Below are positions 18,421 to 26,292 of a stretch of DNA of 64,000 nt, in pieces; positions within the stretch are counted from its first letter, which is position 1, and every line of letters begins with the position of its first letter. A program made the position numbers and the translations under genes. The notes under the pieces were generated by a model. That model was not told the origin of the DNA. It saw only the letters and a program-made list of their open reading frames with translations, and did no database searches. This DNA comes from Bacteroidales bacterium (GTDB lineage Bacteria > Bacteroidota > Bacteroidia > Bacteroidales > UBA932), in the NCBI GenBank assembly GCA_029007435.1, contig JAQXHU010000009.1:40035-104034 (forward strand). The letters run 5' to 3'.

Positions 18421-19509
18421 TTATTCAATCTGAGCCCTTCCCGGACGCTCGGGACGGCTGTCATCCAGTTTGCGTTCCGGCATTCTGCCTGCCTCCAGCC
18501 TGTCATAAGCGAGACGGTTCTTGAAAATGTCGATGGCGGCATATATCGAGGACATCATAGACATAGGGTCAGCCTCGTCACGTCCGGCCATTGAGTAAGC
18601 CGTGCCGTGATCCGGTGATGTGCGGACCACAGGAAGGCCTGCGGTGAAATTCACGCCGTCCTCGAAATCGAGGGCTTTGAACGGAGCAAGTCCCTGGTCG
18701 TGATACATAGCGAGAGTGGCGTCGAAGCGGCTGTAGTTCGCAAGGCCGAAGAATCCGTCCGGTGAATATGGTCCGAAAGCCATAATACCTTCATCATTGG
18801 CAGCTTTCACGGCCGGAGCGATGATGGTCTCCTCCTCATTGCCGAGAAGTCCGTCGTCTCCGCAATGCGGATTGAGTCCGAGGACTGCGATCTTGGGTTT
18901 GGTCACGCCGAAATCACGTTTCAATGAAGCGTTCATCAGACGCAGTTTTGTAAGGATCTTCTCCTGGCTGATGCTCTGGGGAACATCTTTCAGCGGAATA
19001 TGGCCTGTGACAACACCTATCTTCAGCTGCGAGCTTATCATAAACATAGCCACGTCTTTAACGCCGAATTCCTGCTTCAGGTACTCCGTGTGCCCTGTGA
19101 ATCCGAAACCGGCATTGGACATCGCCCTCTTGTTTATCGGGGCGGTCACGAGAACGTCAATATCACCGGCTTTCAGGTCGGCGACAGCTCTCTGAAGCGA
19201 AGTGATGGCCGATTTGGCTGACTCGGGCGTGGACTGCCCAGGCTCGACGTAAATATTGTCAGGAAGGCAGTTGAGTATGTTTATCTTCTTGAGCCTGGCA
19301 TCTTTGGCTGAATTGATGACATAGGTGTCCATCGGCTCAAGATTGTGAATAAGTTTGCGGTAAAAACCGAATATCTTGGAAGAGCCATAGATGACCGGTG
19401 TGAATGAGTCCAGGATGCGCTGGTCGGCAAGCGCCTTGATAATGACCTCATAGCCGATGCCGTTTCCGTCACCCTGCGTAATACCCACTGTGATTTTGTT
19501 GTTTATCAT
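18421..19509 (-). CDS. pdxA: 4-hydroxythreonine-4-phosphate dehydrogenase
   Basis: At 362 residues this matches PdxA length in Bacteroidota. The N-terminus MINNKITVGITQGDGNGIGYEV is family-typical. Metal-binding and substrate motifs include GFTGHTEYL, LNPHCGDDG, YHDQGLAPFK and TSPDHGTAY. PdxA oxidises 4-phosphohydroxy-L-threonine with NAD in the DXP-dependent route to pyridoxal 5'-phosphate. I chose the ATG at 19509 because the longer frame begins with eight residues that do not fit the family. It is first in the operon running through recG to pnuC. Confidence 0.95.
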   Translation of the reverse strand: MINNKITVGITQGDGNGIGYEVIIKALADQRILDSFTPVIYGSSKIFGFYRKLIHNLEPMDTYVINSAKDARLKKINILNCLPDNIYVEPGQSTPESAKSAITSLQRAVADLKAGDIDVLVTAPINKRAMSNAGFGFTGHTEYLKQEFGVKDVAMFMISSQLKIGVVTGHIPLKDVPQSISQEKILTKLRLMNASLKRDFGVTKPKIAVLGLNPHCGDDGLLGNEEETIIAPAVKAANDEGIMAFGPYSPDGFFGLANYSRFDATLAMYHDQGLAPFKALDFEDGVNFTAGLPVVRTSPDHGTAYSMAGRDEADPMSMMSSIYAAIDIFKNRLAYDRLEAGRMPERKLDDSRPERPGRAQIE

Positions 19510-19520
19510 ATATATCCGCC

Positions 19521-19546
19521 AGCAGGTATCCAAGAACCTGCTTTTT
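19521..19546 (+). terminator. Terminator-like hairpin on the plus strand, antisense to the pdxA leader
   Basis: GCAGGT (19522-19527) and ACCTGC (19536-19541) form a short stem with an 8-base loop, followed on the plus strand by five T residues (19542-19546). It lies just upstream of the minus-strand pdxA ATG. No plus-strand gene ends here, so it may stop antisense transcription or be a leader structure. It may also be chance. Confidence 0.35.
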
Positions 19547-19700
19547 ATAAGTTTGTATCAATTCCCGACGGGCTTGGCCACCGCCCGGCAATGTCTTCCG
19601 ACTTGTCACCAATTTTCAAAAATAACTATTTTCCGCCGAAATTCAATGAGATGCAGCGTTTTTTCATCCAATGCAGGAACCATATCAGTTTTTTGCATCT

Positions 19701-20207
19701 TTATCCCAACAGATCAGGCTGCGCGATGCTTTCTTCATACCCCTCGTCTTTCGGCAACTGCACTCCCATCGCCATCGCCCCTGCTCCGGCGGCAACCGCC
19801 AATGCGTCGCACCTCTCATTCTCAGGATGTCCGGCGTGGCCCTTGAGCCAGTGGAATGTCACCTGGTGCTGCCTGTAGATTCTCAGGAAACGCATCCACA
19901 GGTCAGGATTCTTGACCTTGGCGAAACCTTTCCTTTCCCAGTTCGCAAGCCATCCCTCGTTGATTGCTTTGACAACATACGAGGAATCGCTCCATATCTC
20001 CACCCTTGCGTTTCTCCACTTTATCGCCTCCAGGCCGACTATCACAGCGAGCAGTTCCATACGGTTGTTTGTAGTGCGGACGAAACCTCCGCTCATTTCC
20101 TTCTCAAGTCCCGCGCACTTGAGAACGACTCCATAGCCTCCCGGACCGGGATTCCCCGAAGAGGCGCCATCGGTAAAAAGATATATTACAGGACGAAGCG
20201 GTTCCAT
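19701..20207 (-). CDS. rnhA: Ribonuclease HI
   Basis: This 168-residue protein has the four acidic RNase H residues in context: D13 (TDGASSGNPG), E51 (NNRMELLAV), D74 (IWSDSSYVV) and D134 (NERCDALA), together with the HWLKGHAGH loop. It removes RNA from RNA-DNA hybrids such as R-loops and primers. The longer frame adds 69 residues with no family match, and the ATG at 20207 gives the standard start. On the minus strand TAAATTTG (20242-20235) is an exact -7 box 28 bp upstream, with no clear -33 partner. A 191-bp gap without genes separates its stop from the pdxA start. Confidence 0.94.
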   Translation of the reverse strand: MEPLRPVIYLFTDGASSGNPGPGGYGVVLKCAGLEKEMSGGFVRTTNNRMELLAVIVGLEAIKWRNARVEIWSDSSYVVKAINEGWLANWERKGFAKVKNPDLWMRFLRIYRQHQVTFHWLKGHAGHPENERCDALAVAAGAGAMAMGVQLPKDEGYEESIAQPDLLG

Positions 20208-20298
20208 TATATGAGATATATTGATTTTGAAGCCCAAATTTACGAAAAAACAGGCAATGATTCTGCTTTTATGAAGATTTTGAGTAAATTCGCCAGAT

Positions 20299-22608
20299 AT
20301 GAATATTATGAAACACACAGATTCATTTACATATATGGGAAATAAGGGTATCATCGCCAGACTTGCGGATTTGTCAGGTCTGGCCATTATGTTGTTTATG
20401 ACTATGAACTGCACTCAGGAAAAAGACGGGAAAGCCTATATAGGACCTTCCGACATCAAAATTGAGGACGGGAAAATGACGCCGGAAGTACTGCTGGCAT
20501 TCGGACGGCTTTCAGATCCCCAGCTCTCACCGGACGGAAATACCATTCTTTACGGCGTAAGCTACACTTCAGTCGAAGAGAACCGGAGCTGCCGGAACCT
20601 GTTCATTGTCAATGCTGACGGGACAGACAGGAAGCAACTGACAAAAGAAGGCAACAGTATCAGCTGCGCCAGATGGATAAACGGAGGTAAAGGTATTGCA
20701 TATATTCAGAAAGGACAACTATGGACAGCTGAAATCAGGGGTCTCGGAGGAACGTCCCCGAAACTTGTAAAGAAGACCCGCATCTCGGACATTCCCGCAG
20801 GAATCAGCGAGTTCAAGATTTCTCCTGACGGAAGCAAGGTAATGTATATCAGCACTGTACACAGCGATGTCAAGACCCCGGCAGACACTGACCCGGCACT
20901 CGGAAAAGCCACAGCTTATGTGGCAGAGGACCTGATGTACAGGCACTGGGACCACTGGGTGACCGAACTGCCGCACACATTCATCGCAAGTTTCAGCGCA
21001 GCCGCTTTATCAATCACGCCTGACTCAAGCCGTGATATTCTTGAGAACGAGACCGCTCTGTACGAGCTTCCGGCTGAGCCATTCGGAGGCATTGAGCAGC
21101 TTGACTGGAATCCGGACGGCAGCCTTATAGCTTATTCCTGCCGCAAGAAGACAGGCAAGCAGTACGCATTCAGCACTGACACAGAGATTTACATTTACAA
21201 CACCGCAAACGGCGGGTGCTCTGTCATCCCGATGGGCGGCGGATACGACACTGACCCGGTATGGAGTCCGGACGGAAAACGCATAGCCTGGATAAGTATG
21301 GAGAGAGACGGGTACGAAGCGGACAAGACGAGACTTATGGTGGCTGATCTGAAAAATACTGCAGCTGACGGGCTTCCGGAAATCGGAGAGATAACCGACC
21401 TTACGGCAGGATTCAAGTACAACGCAGCCGGACCGGTATGGAGCACTGACGGCTCAGCAATTTATTTCAACGCCCTCGCTGAAGGAATCCAGGGCATTTT
21501 CAAAGCCGGGCTAACAGTTTGTGACGGGAAGACAGGACTCAAGGAAATTTCAAGAATCACCGGCGATGACCAGTGGTTCGATTTCAATTCGCCGTTCGCT
21601 TTGAAAGAGACGGACAAAGGCACTGAACTGCTCGCCAGCTATTGCAGCATGGACTTCCCTACGGAGCTTGTAAGAATCTGTGAATCTGACGGAAGCCATA
21701 CTGACATCACCACTGAGAACCAGCACATTCTCTCTCAGCTGCTGCCTCACCGGACAGAAGCGAGAATGATAAAGACAGTGGACGGGAAAGATATGCTTAC
21801 CTGGGTGGTATATCCTCCTGAATTCGACCCGGCCAAAGAATATCCGTCCATTCTCATCTGCCTCGGCGGGCCTCAGGGAACTCTCAGCCAGGGATGGTCC
21901 TACAGATGGAACTACAGGCTGATGGCAGCGCAGGGATATGTTGTCGTGCTGCCTAACAGACGAGGCACCACGGCTTTCGGACAGGAGTGGACAGAACAGA
22001 TATCCGGAGATTATCCAGGACTGAACATGCAGGATTATCTCGCAGCCGCAAAAGAATTGAAATCAGAGCCTTACATCGGCAAGATGGCCGCCTGCGGAGC
22101 AAGCTACGGCGGATATTCGGTTTATTATCTTGCAGGAATCCACGAGGACGTCTTCGACTGTTTCATCGCTCACGCCGGCATCTTCGACGAGAGATATATG
22201 TATTATGAAACCGAGGAGATGTGGTTCCCTAACTGGGACAACGGCGGGCTTGAAGAATTCGCTTACACTCCGGGACAGACAGGGCCTGCAGGTGACGGCA
22301 AGACATTCGGGGGAATCCGCCAGGGAGGGTCACCTTGGAGTTCCAATCCGAAGGCTGTCAGGCATTATGCCAATTCCCCGGCAGCCAATGTGACCAAATG
22401 GCACACACCGATTCTCTGCATCCACGGAGCGATGGATTTCCGCATACCTTATGACCAGGGAATAGCCGCCTTCAACGCTGCCCAGATGATGGGCGTGCCG
22501 TCAAAACTGATTGTTTTCCCGGACGAGTGCCATTGGATTCTCAAGCCGCAGAACGCATTGTTCTGGCACAGAGAGTATTACAACTGGCTTGACAGATGGT
22601 GCAAATAA
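20299..22608 (+). CDS. Secreted S9-family (prolyl oligopeptidase/DPP-type) serine peptidase lipoprotein
   Basis: The protein is up to 769 residues. The N-terminus has a hydrophobic stretch ending in MNC (SGLAIMLFMTMNC), suggesting a lipoprotein. Residues about 60-480 form a WD40-like beta-propeller with repeated SPDG/NPDG/SPDGKR turns. The C-terminal alpha/beta hydrolase has the nucleophile motif GASYGG, the acid in HGAMDFRIPYDQG and the His in DECHWI, which is the S9 Ser-Asp-His order. Such enzymes trim oligopeptides, often after Pro or Ala, outside the cytoplasm. Three in-frame ATGs (20299, 20308, 20335) are possible, and the last gives the most compact signal peptide. It stands alone, divergent from rnhA. 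Confidence 0.9.
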   Translation: MNIMKHTDSFTYMGNKGIIARLADLSGLAIMLFMTMNCTQEKDGKAYIGPSDIKIEDGKMTPEVLLAFGRLSDPQLSPDGNTILYGVSYTSVEENRSCRNLFIVNADGTDRKQLTKEGNSISCARWINGGKGIAYIQKGQLWTAEIRGLGGTSPKLVKKTRISDIPAGISEFKISPDGSKVMYISTVHSDVKTPADTDPALGKATAYVAEDLMYRHWDHWVTELPHTFIASFSAAALSITPDSSRDILENETALYELPAEPFGGIEQLDWNPDGSLIAYSCRKKTGKQYAFSTDTEIYIYNTANGGCSVIPMGGGYDTDPVWSPDGKRIAWISMERDGYEADKTRLMVADLKNTAADGLPEIGEITDLTAGFKYNAAGPVWSTDGSAIYFNALAEGIQGIFKAGLTVCDGKTGLKEISRITGDDQWFDFNSPFALKETDKGTELLASYCSMDFPTELVRICESDGSHTDITTENQHILSQLLPHRTEARMIKTVDGKDMLTWVVYPPEFDPAKEYPSILICLGGPQGTLSQGWSYRWNYRLMAAQGYVVVLPNRRGTTAFGQEWTEQISGDYPGLNMQDYLAAAKELKSEPYIGKMAACGASYGGYSVYYLAGIHEDVFDCFIAHAGIFDERYMYYETEEMWFPNWDNGGLEEFAYTPGQTGPAGDGKTFGGIRQGGSPWSSNPKAVRHYANSPAANVTKWHTPILCIHGAMDFRIPYDQGIAAFNAAQMMGVPSKLIVFPDECHWILKPQNALFWHREYYNWLDRWCK

Positions 22609-22613
22609 CCCGC

Positions 22614-22644
22614 TTGGATAATTCGACCAAAATACATAAATTTG
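22614..22644 (+). promoter_or_regulatory. Promoter of the acyl-ligase gene
   Basis: TTGG (22614-22617), a 19-bp spacer and TAAATTTG (22637-22644) form a full Bacteroidota consensus promoter, starting 6 bp after the S9 peptidase stop. Transcription would begin near 22650. Confidence 0.72.
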
Positions 22645-22705
22645 CGACTAAAATACAATAAAAACCTGAATTTTAATGATGCAGATTTATCAACGCACAA
22701 GGATA

Positions 22706-24397
22706 ATGAGGGAGAAATTCGTGGACACTCTCGCGAAGTTATACGAATATTCGACCACAGTTTTCTCCAAAGAAGTTTACACCCAGTGGTACGATTCCAA
22801 AGAGGGCGGGTACACCTACGGAAGTTTCAAACAGGAATGCGACGCACTTTCCAAACTGCTGACCCAGTACGGGGTCGGAGAAGGAGACAAGGTAGCCATC
22901 TTCTCGCAGAGTATGCCAAACTGGTCCGTGGCGTTTTTCAGCGCTGTGGCTTTCGGAAGGATTGCCATACCTATACTTCCTGACAGTTCCGGGAACGAAG
23001 TCACGAACATCATCAACCACTCCGAAAGCGACGTGTTATTCGTCTCGCAGAGACTTGCTTCCAAAATCAGCCAGAGTGTGAAAGACCGGATGAAACTGAT
23101 TGTGGATATGGACACACTTGAGGTGATAAAGTCGGACGACCAGCATTTCACCTGCGACGGACGGACTGTAGTGCCGACTCCGGATGACATTGCCACAATC
23201 ATATACACCTCAGGAACCACAGGAAGCGCAAAAGGTGTTGTATTGACTCACAGGAACCTGGCTTCGAACGTAATCACCTGTTACCGTTCCTGCAAAAGAG
23301 GCAGAAAGGATGTGTGGCTGTCACTGCTCCCGCTGGCGCACACTCTTGAAATGACCCTTGGAATGCTCTATCCGATGTTCTGCGGCGCAAAGGTATATTA
23401 TCTTCAGAAGCCTCCGGTTCCGGCGATCCTGCTCAAGGCGATGAAAGAGGTAAGGCCTACCACCATTCTTTCCGTACCTCTGATAATAGAGAAGATTTAC
23501 AGGGGTAGCGTCCTGCCGACCATTAAAGCAAGCCGCACACTCAGGTGGATGAACACCCATGCTAACAAACTGATGTGTATGCTGATAGGAATGAAGCTGA
23601 AATCCACATTCGGAGGCAGGCTGACATTCTTCGGCATCGGCGGTGCGAAGCTGGACAGCGAGGTGGAGAGTTTCCTGCTCAAGGCAGGTTTTCCGTACGC
23701 TATCGGCTACGGTCTCACAGAGACATCACCGCTTGCAGGCTATTCGATGAAGAGATGGAGGGCTGTCGGGTCTTTCGGATACCCGGTACATAATGTGAAT
23801 GTCAAGCTCATCGACGTCAATCCGGAAACAGGAGAAGGCGAGATAGCGATAAAGGGCCCGAATGTGATGCTCGGTTATTACAAAGACCCGAAACGCACCA
23901 AGAGCGTTTTCACGGATGACGGATGGTTCAAGACCAATGATCTCGCCGTCCAGGATGCGAAAGGACGTTTCTACATCAAGGGCCGGAAGAGCAATATGAT
24001 ACTCGGGGCATCCGGTGAAAATATTTATCCTGAGGAGATTGAGAGTGTATTCAACAATCAGGAGGGAGTCACCGAGTCCATTGTGATAGAGAGAAACGGC
24101 CGTCTGGTGGCGCTTGTCCAGCCTTGCGACGGGTTCATTGACTGGGATGCTGCCGGAGAGGACAGGATATACGAAAAAATCGACGCCTGGAAGGAAAAGC
24201 TTCTCAAGAAAGTGAACAAAAATGTAAACAAGACCTCCCAGATAAGTTCAATCGAGGTAATGAAAGAGCCTTTCGAAAAGACCGCCACGATGAAGATCAG
24301 ACGTTTCAAATACAAGGAATCCGCACCAACCATCGAGGCCGAGCGCGCTGCCGGGGCTGAAACGAAAGGGGGAAATGAAGATAATCAGAAAAATTAA
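22706..24397 (+). CDS. AMP-binding acyl-CoA/acyl-ACP ligase (long-chain type)
   Basis: This protein of about 563 residues belongs to the adenylate-forming (ANL) superfamily. The P-loop-like motif YTSGTTGSAKGVVLTH is followed by YGLTETSP, the TNDLA region and a C-terminal hinge GRKSNMILGASGENIYPEEIE. The last part (TATMKIRRFKY) holds a candidate catalytic Lys. It should activate a carboxylic acid, probably a fatty acid, with ATP. I chose the ATG at 22706 (MREKFVDTL) as the most family-like, but the ATGs at 22676 and 22679 are also in frame. It has its own promoter, and no terminator is visible between it and the asnB leader, so some read-through into asnB is possible. Confidence 0.9.
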   Translation: MREKFVDTLAKLYEYSTTVFSKEVYTQWYDSKEGGYTYGSFKQECDALSKLLTQYGVGEGDKVAIFSQSMPNWSVAFFSAVAFGRIAIPILPDSSGNEVTNIINHSESDVLFVSQRLASKISQSVKDRMKLIVDMDTLEVIKSDDQHFTCDGRTVVPTPDDIATIIYTSGTTGSAKGVVLTHRNLASNVITCYRSCKRGRKDVWLSLLPLAHTLEMTLGMLYPMFCGAKVYYLQKPPVPAILLKAMKEVRPTTILSVPLIIEKIYRGSVLPTIKASRTLRWMNTHANKLMCMLIGMKLKSTFGGRLTFFGIGGAKLDSEVESFLLKAGFPYAIGYGLTETSPLAGYSMKRWRAVGSFGYPVHNVNVKLIDVNPETGEGEIAIKGPNVMLGYYKDPKRTKSVFTDDGWFKTNDLAVQDAKGRFYIKGRKSNMILGASGENIYPEEIESVFNNQEGVTESIVIERNGRLVALVQPCDGFIDWDAAGEDRIYEKIDAWKEKLLKKVNKNVNKTSQISSIEVMKEPFEKTATMKIRRFKYKESAPTIEAERAAGAETKGGNEDNQKN

Positions 24398-24408
24398 TCC
24401 TCAGATTC

Positions 24409-24440
24409 TTTGAAATAAGAATTCAATTTCCTAATATTGC
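24409..24440 (+). promoter_or_regulatory. Promoter of the asnB attenuator
   Basis: TTTG (24409-24412) is followed after 19 bp by TAATATTGC (24432-24440), which differs from the TAnnTTTG box at one position. Transcription would start near 24444-24447, at or next to the leader-peptide ATG (24447). Confidence 0.6.
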
Positions 24441-24446
24441 AAAAGT

Positions 24447-24530
24447 ATGAGAAATGTGAACAATATCAATAATTACGGAATCCGGATTAATAATAATCTG
24501 GACAATGCTTATATGCATATCCGTCGGTAG
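24447..24530 (+). CDS. Asn-rich leader peptide of asnB (27 aa)
   Basis: The open frame reads MRNVNNINNYGIRINNNL followed by DNAYMHIRR, then TAG. Nine of 27 residues are Asn (positions 3, 5, 6, 8, 9, 15, 16, 17 and 20), eight of them coded AAT, with a run of three at 15-17. Asn is the product of the next gene, asnB. The frame is too short for ordinary gene callers. It has no recognisable ribosome-binding site, but the predicted transcript begins almost at its ATG, so leaderless initiation is plausible. The stop codon TAG (24528-24530) overlaps the antiterminator segment GTCGGTA (24523-24529). A ribosome finishing the peptide would therefore cover that segment, while a ribosome stalled at the Asn codons would leave it free. 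The function is inferred from composition and position. Confidence 0.8.
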   Translation: MRNVNNINNYGIRINNNLDNAYMHIRR

Positions 24531-24587
24531 GCTTCACAATTCTCGCTATATGTTGATTTATACCGACCTGCACAGGTCGGTTTTTTT
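24523..24587 (+). promoter_or_regulatory. asnB: Three-segment antiterminator/terminator of asnB
   Basis: Segment 1 is GTCGGTA (24523-24529) at the end of the leader frame. Segment 2 is TACCGAC (24561-24567), exactly complementary to segment 1. Segment 3 is GTCGGT (24576-24581), a second copy of segment 1. Segments 2 and 3 build the terminator ACCGACCTG / CAGGTCGGT (24562-24570 and 24573-24581), followed by T residues to 24587. Segments 1 and 2 would form a competing 7-bp antiterminator. The asnB ATG lies 16 bp beyond the terminator. The sequence complementarity is seen directly. The regulatory logic follows known trp/his-type attenuators and is inferred. Confidence 0.8.
24562..24587 (+). terminator. 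Intrinsic terminator between leader peptide and asnB
   Basis: A perfect 9-bp inverted repeat (ACCGACCTG, CAGGTCGGT) with a CA centre is followed by six more T residues after the stem. It lies between the leader stop and the asnB start, where a constitutive terminator would make no sense, so conditional use is likely. Confidence 0.85.
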
Positions 24588-24603
24588 GTAAAATGAACTT
24601 GCT

Positions 24604-26265
24604 ATGTGTGGATTTGTCGGAATCTTCGGAATGAAAGACCCTTCAGTGGACTGGAGGACGAAAGCATTGAAAATGTCTTCAAAAATCAGGCACAGAGGCC
24701 CTGACTGGAGCGGAGTCTATGCAGGGAATAACTGCATCCTTGCCCACGAAAGGCTTGCGATTGTGGACCCTCTTTCTGGAGGGCAGCCTCTGTATTCGCC
24801 TGACGGGAAATACGTACTTGCTGTTAATGGAGAAATATACAACCACCAGGAGATAAGAAAGAGCCTGTCAGGGCAATACGGATTCCAGACCGGATCTGAC
24901 TGCGAGGTGATTCTGGCCCTGTATGAGAAGAAAGGGCTGGATTTCCTTGAGGACCTGAACGGAATATACGCCTTCGCATTGTACGACTCGGAAAAAGACG
25001 CCCTGCTTGTCGCCAGGGATCCGATAGGGGTTATTCCCCTGTACATAGGAAAGGACGAAGACGGCACTGTATATGTCGCCAGCGAACTGAAAGCGCTGGA
25101 AGGATTCTGCAGCGAATATGAACCGTTCCTGCCCGGTCATTATTATTGGAGCAAAAACGGGGAAATGACCCGGTGGTACAAGAGAGACTGGTTCGAATAT
25201 GAAGCTGTGAAAGACAACAAGGCAGATGCTGAGGAAATCCGAGACGCATTGGTAGCCGCTGTAAAAAGGCAGTTGATGTCAGATGTTCCGTATGGAGTTC
25301 TGCTCAGCGGGGGCCTCGACTCATCCATCACAAGCGCAATCGCAGCGAAGTTCGCACAGAACAGGGTGGAAGATGACAGCAGGACAACAGCCTGGTGGCC
25401 AAGGCTTCACAGTTTCGCAGTAGGATTGAAAGGAGCTCCGGATCTTGTTAAGGCCAGGGAGATGGCTGATTATTTAGGCACGGTTCATCACGAGGTGAAC
25501 TATACCGTCCAGGAGGGCCTTGACGCCATCAGGGATGTCATTTATTATATTGAGACATACGATGTTACCACCGTCAGGGCATCGACACCAATGTACCTTC
25601 TGGCCAGAGTCATAAAGAGTATGGGAATCAAGATGGTGCTCAGCGGCGAAGGCTCCGACGAGATATTCGGAGGATACCTGTATTTCCACAAGGCCCCGTC
25701 AGCCAGGGCCCTGCACGAGGAAACAGTGCGGAAACTCGGCAAACTCTATCAGTATGACTGCCTCAGGGCAAACAAGTCTTTGGCAGCGTGGGGCGTTGAA
25801 GGAAGGGTGCCTTTCCTTGACAAAGAGTTTCTTGACGTAGCAATGCGGATAAATCCTGAAGCAAAGATGTGCCCGGGAAAGTCTATGGAGAAGAGGATTC
25901 TCAGAGAAGCATTCGAGGATATGCTTCCTGAATCCGTCGCCTGGAGGCAGAAAGAGCAGTTCTCCGATGGAGTCGGCTACAGCTGGATTGATTCTCTGAA
26001 AGCTGTTGCTGAATCTTCTGTCTCTGACGAGCAGATGGCATCTGCGTCTGAGCGGTTCCCGATAAACCCGCCGATGAACAAGGAAGAGTATTGCTACAGA
26101 AGCATTTTCGAGGAGCATTTCCCGAGCGCTTCCGCAGCAAAAAGCGTCCCAAGTGTTCCGAGTGTGGCCTGCTCTTCAGCAGTGGCCCTGGAATGGGACG
26201 CATCATTCAAAAACCTTAATGACCCGAGCGGCAGGGCTGTGAGCGACGTCCATAAAGGAGCGTGA
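24604..26265 (+). CDS. asnB: Asparagine synthetase B, glutamine-hydrolysing
   Basis: This 553-residue protein starts MCGFVGIFG, so Cys2 becomes the N-terminal glutaminase nucleophile after Met removal. The Ntn glutaminase domain includes RGPDWSG and NGEIYN. The synthetase domain has the pyrophosphatase loop LSGGLDSS near residue 236 and LSGEGSDEIFGGY further on. It makes asparagine from aspartate, glutamine and ATP. The C-terminal tail after about residue 510 is rich in Ser and Ala and variable. Expression is probably controlled by the Asn-rich leader and terminator immediately upstream. The convergent neighbour is glnS, 27 bp past its stop. Confidence 0.96.
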   Translation: MCGFVGIFGMKDPSVDWRTKALKMSSKIRHRGPDWSGVYAGNNCILAHERLAIVDPLSGGQPLYSPDGKYVLAVNGEIYNHQEIRKSLSGQYGFQTGSDCEVILALYEKKGLDFLEDLNGIYAFALYDSEKDALLVARDPIGVIPLYIGKDEDGTVYVASELKALEGFCSEYEPFLPGHYYWSKNGEMTRWYKRDWFEYEAVKDNKADAEEIRDALVAAVKRQLMSDVPYGVLLSGGLDSSITSAIAAKFAQNRVEDDSRTTAWWPRLHSFAVGLKGAPDLVKAREMADYLGTVHHEVNYTVQEGLDAIRDVIYYIETYDVTTVRASTPMYLLARVIKSMGIKMVLSGEGSDEIFGGYLYFHKAPSARALHEETVRKLGKLYQYDCLRANKSLAAWGVEGRVPFLDKEFLDVAMRINPEAKMCPGKSMEKRILREAFEDMLPESVAWRQKEQFSDGVGYSWIDSLKAVAESSVSDEQMASASERFPINPPMNKEEYCYRSIFEEHFPSASAAKSVPSVPSVACSSAVALEWDASFKNLNDPSGRAVSDVHKGA

Positions 26266-26292
26266 GCAGTCCCGCTGCCGGGCAAGGTGTTT

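Noticed and set aside
24475..24524. Extra protector hairpin ACGG/CCGT within the asnB leader
   Set aside because: Only four base pairs over 40 bases, too weak to claim.
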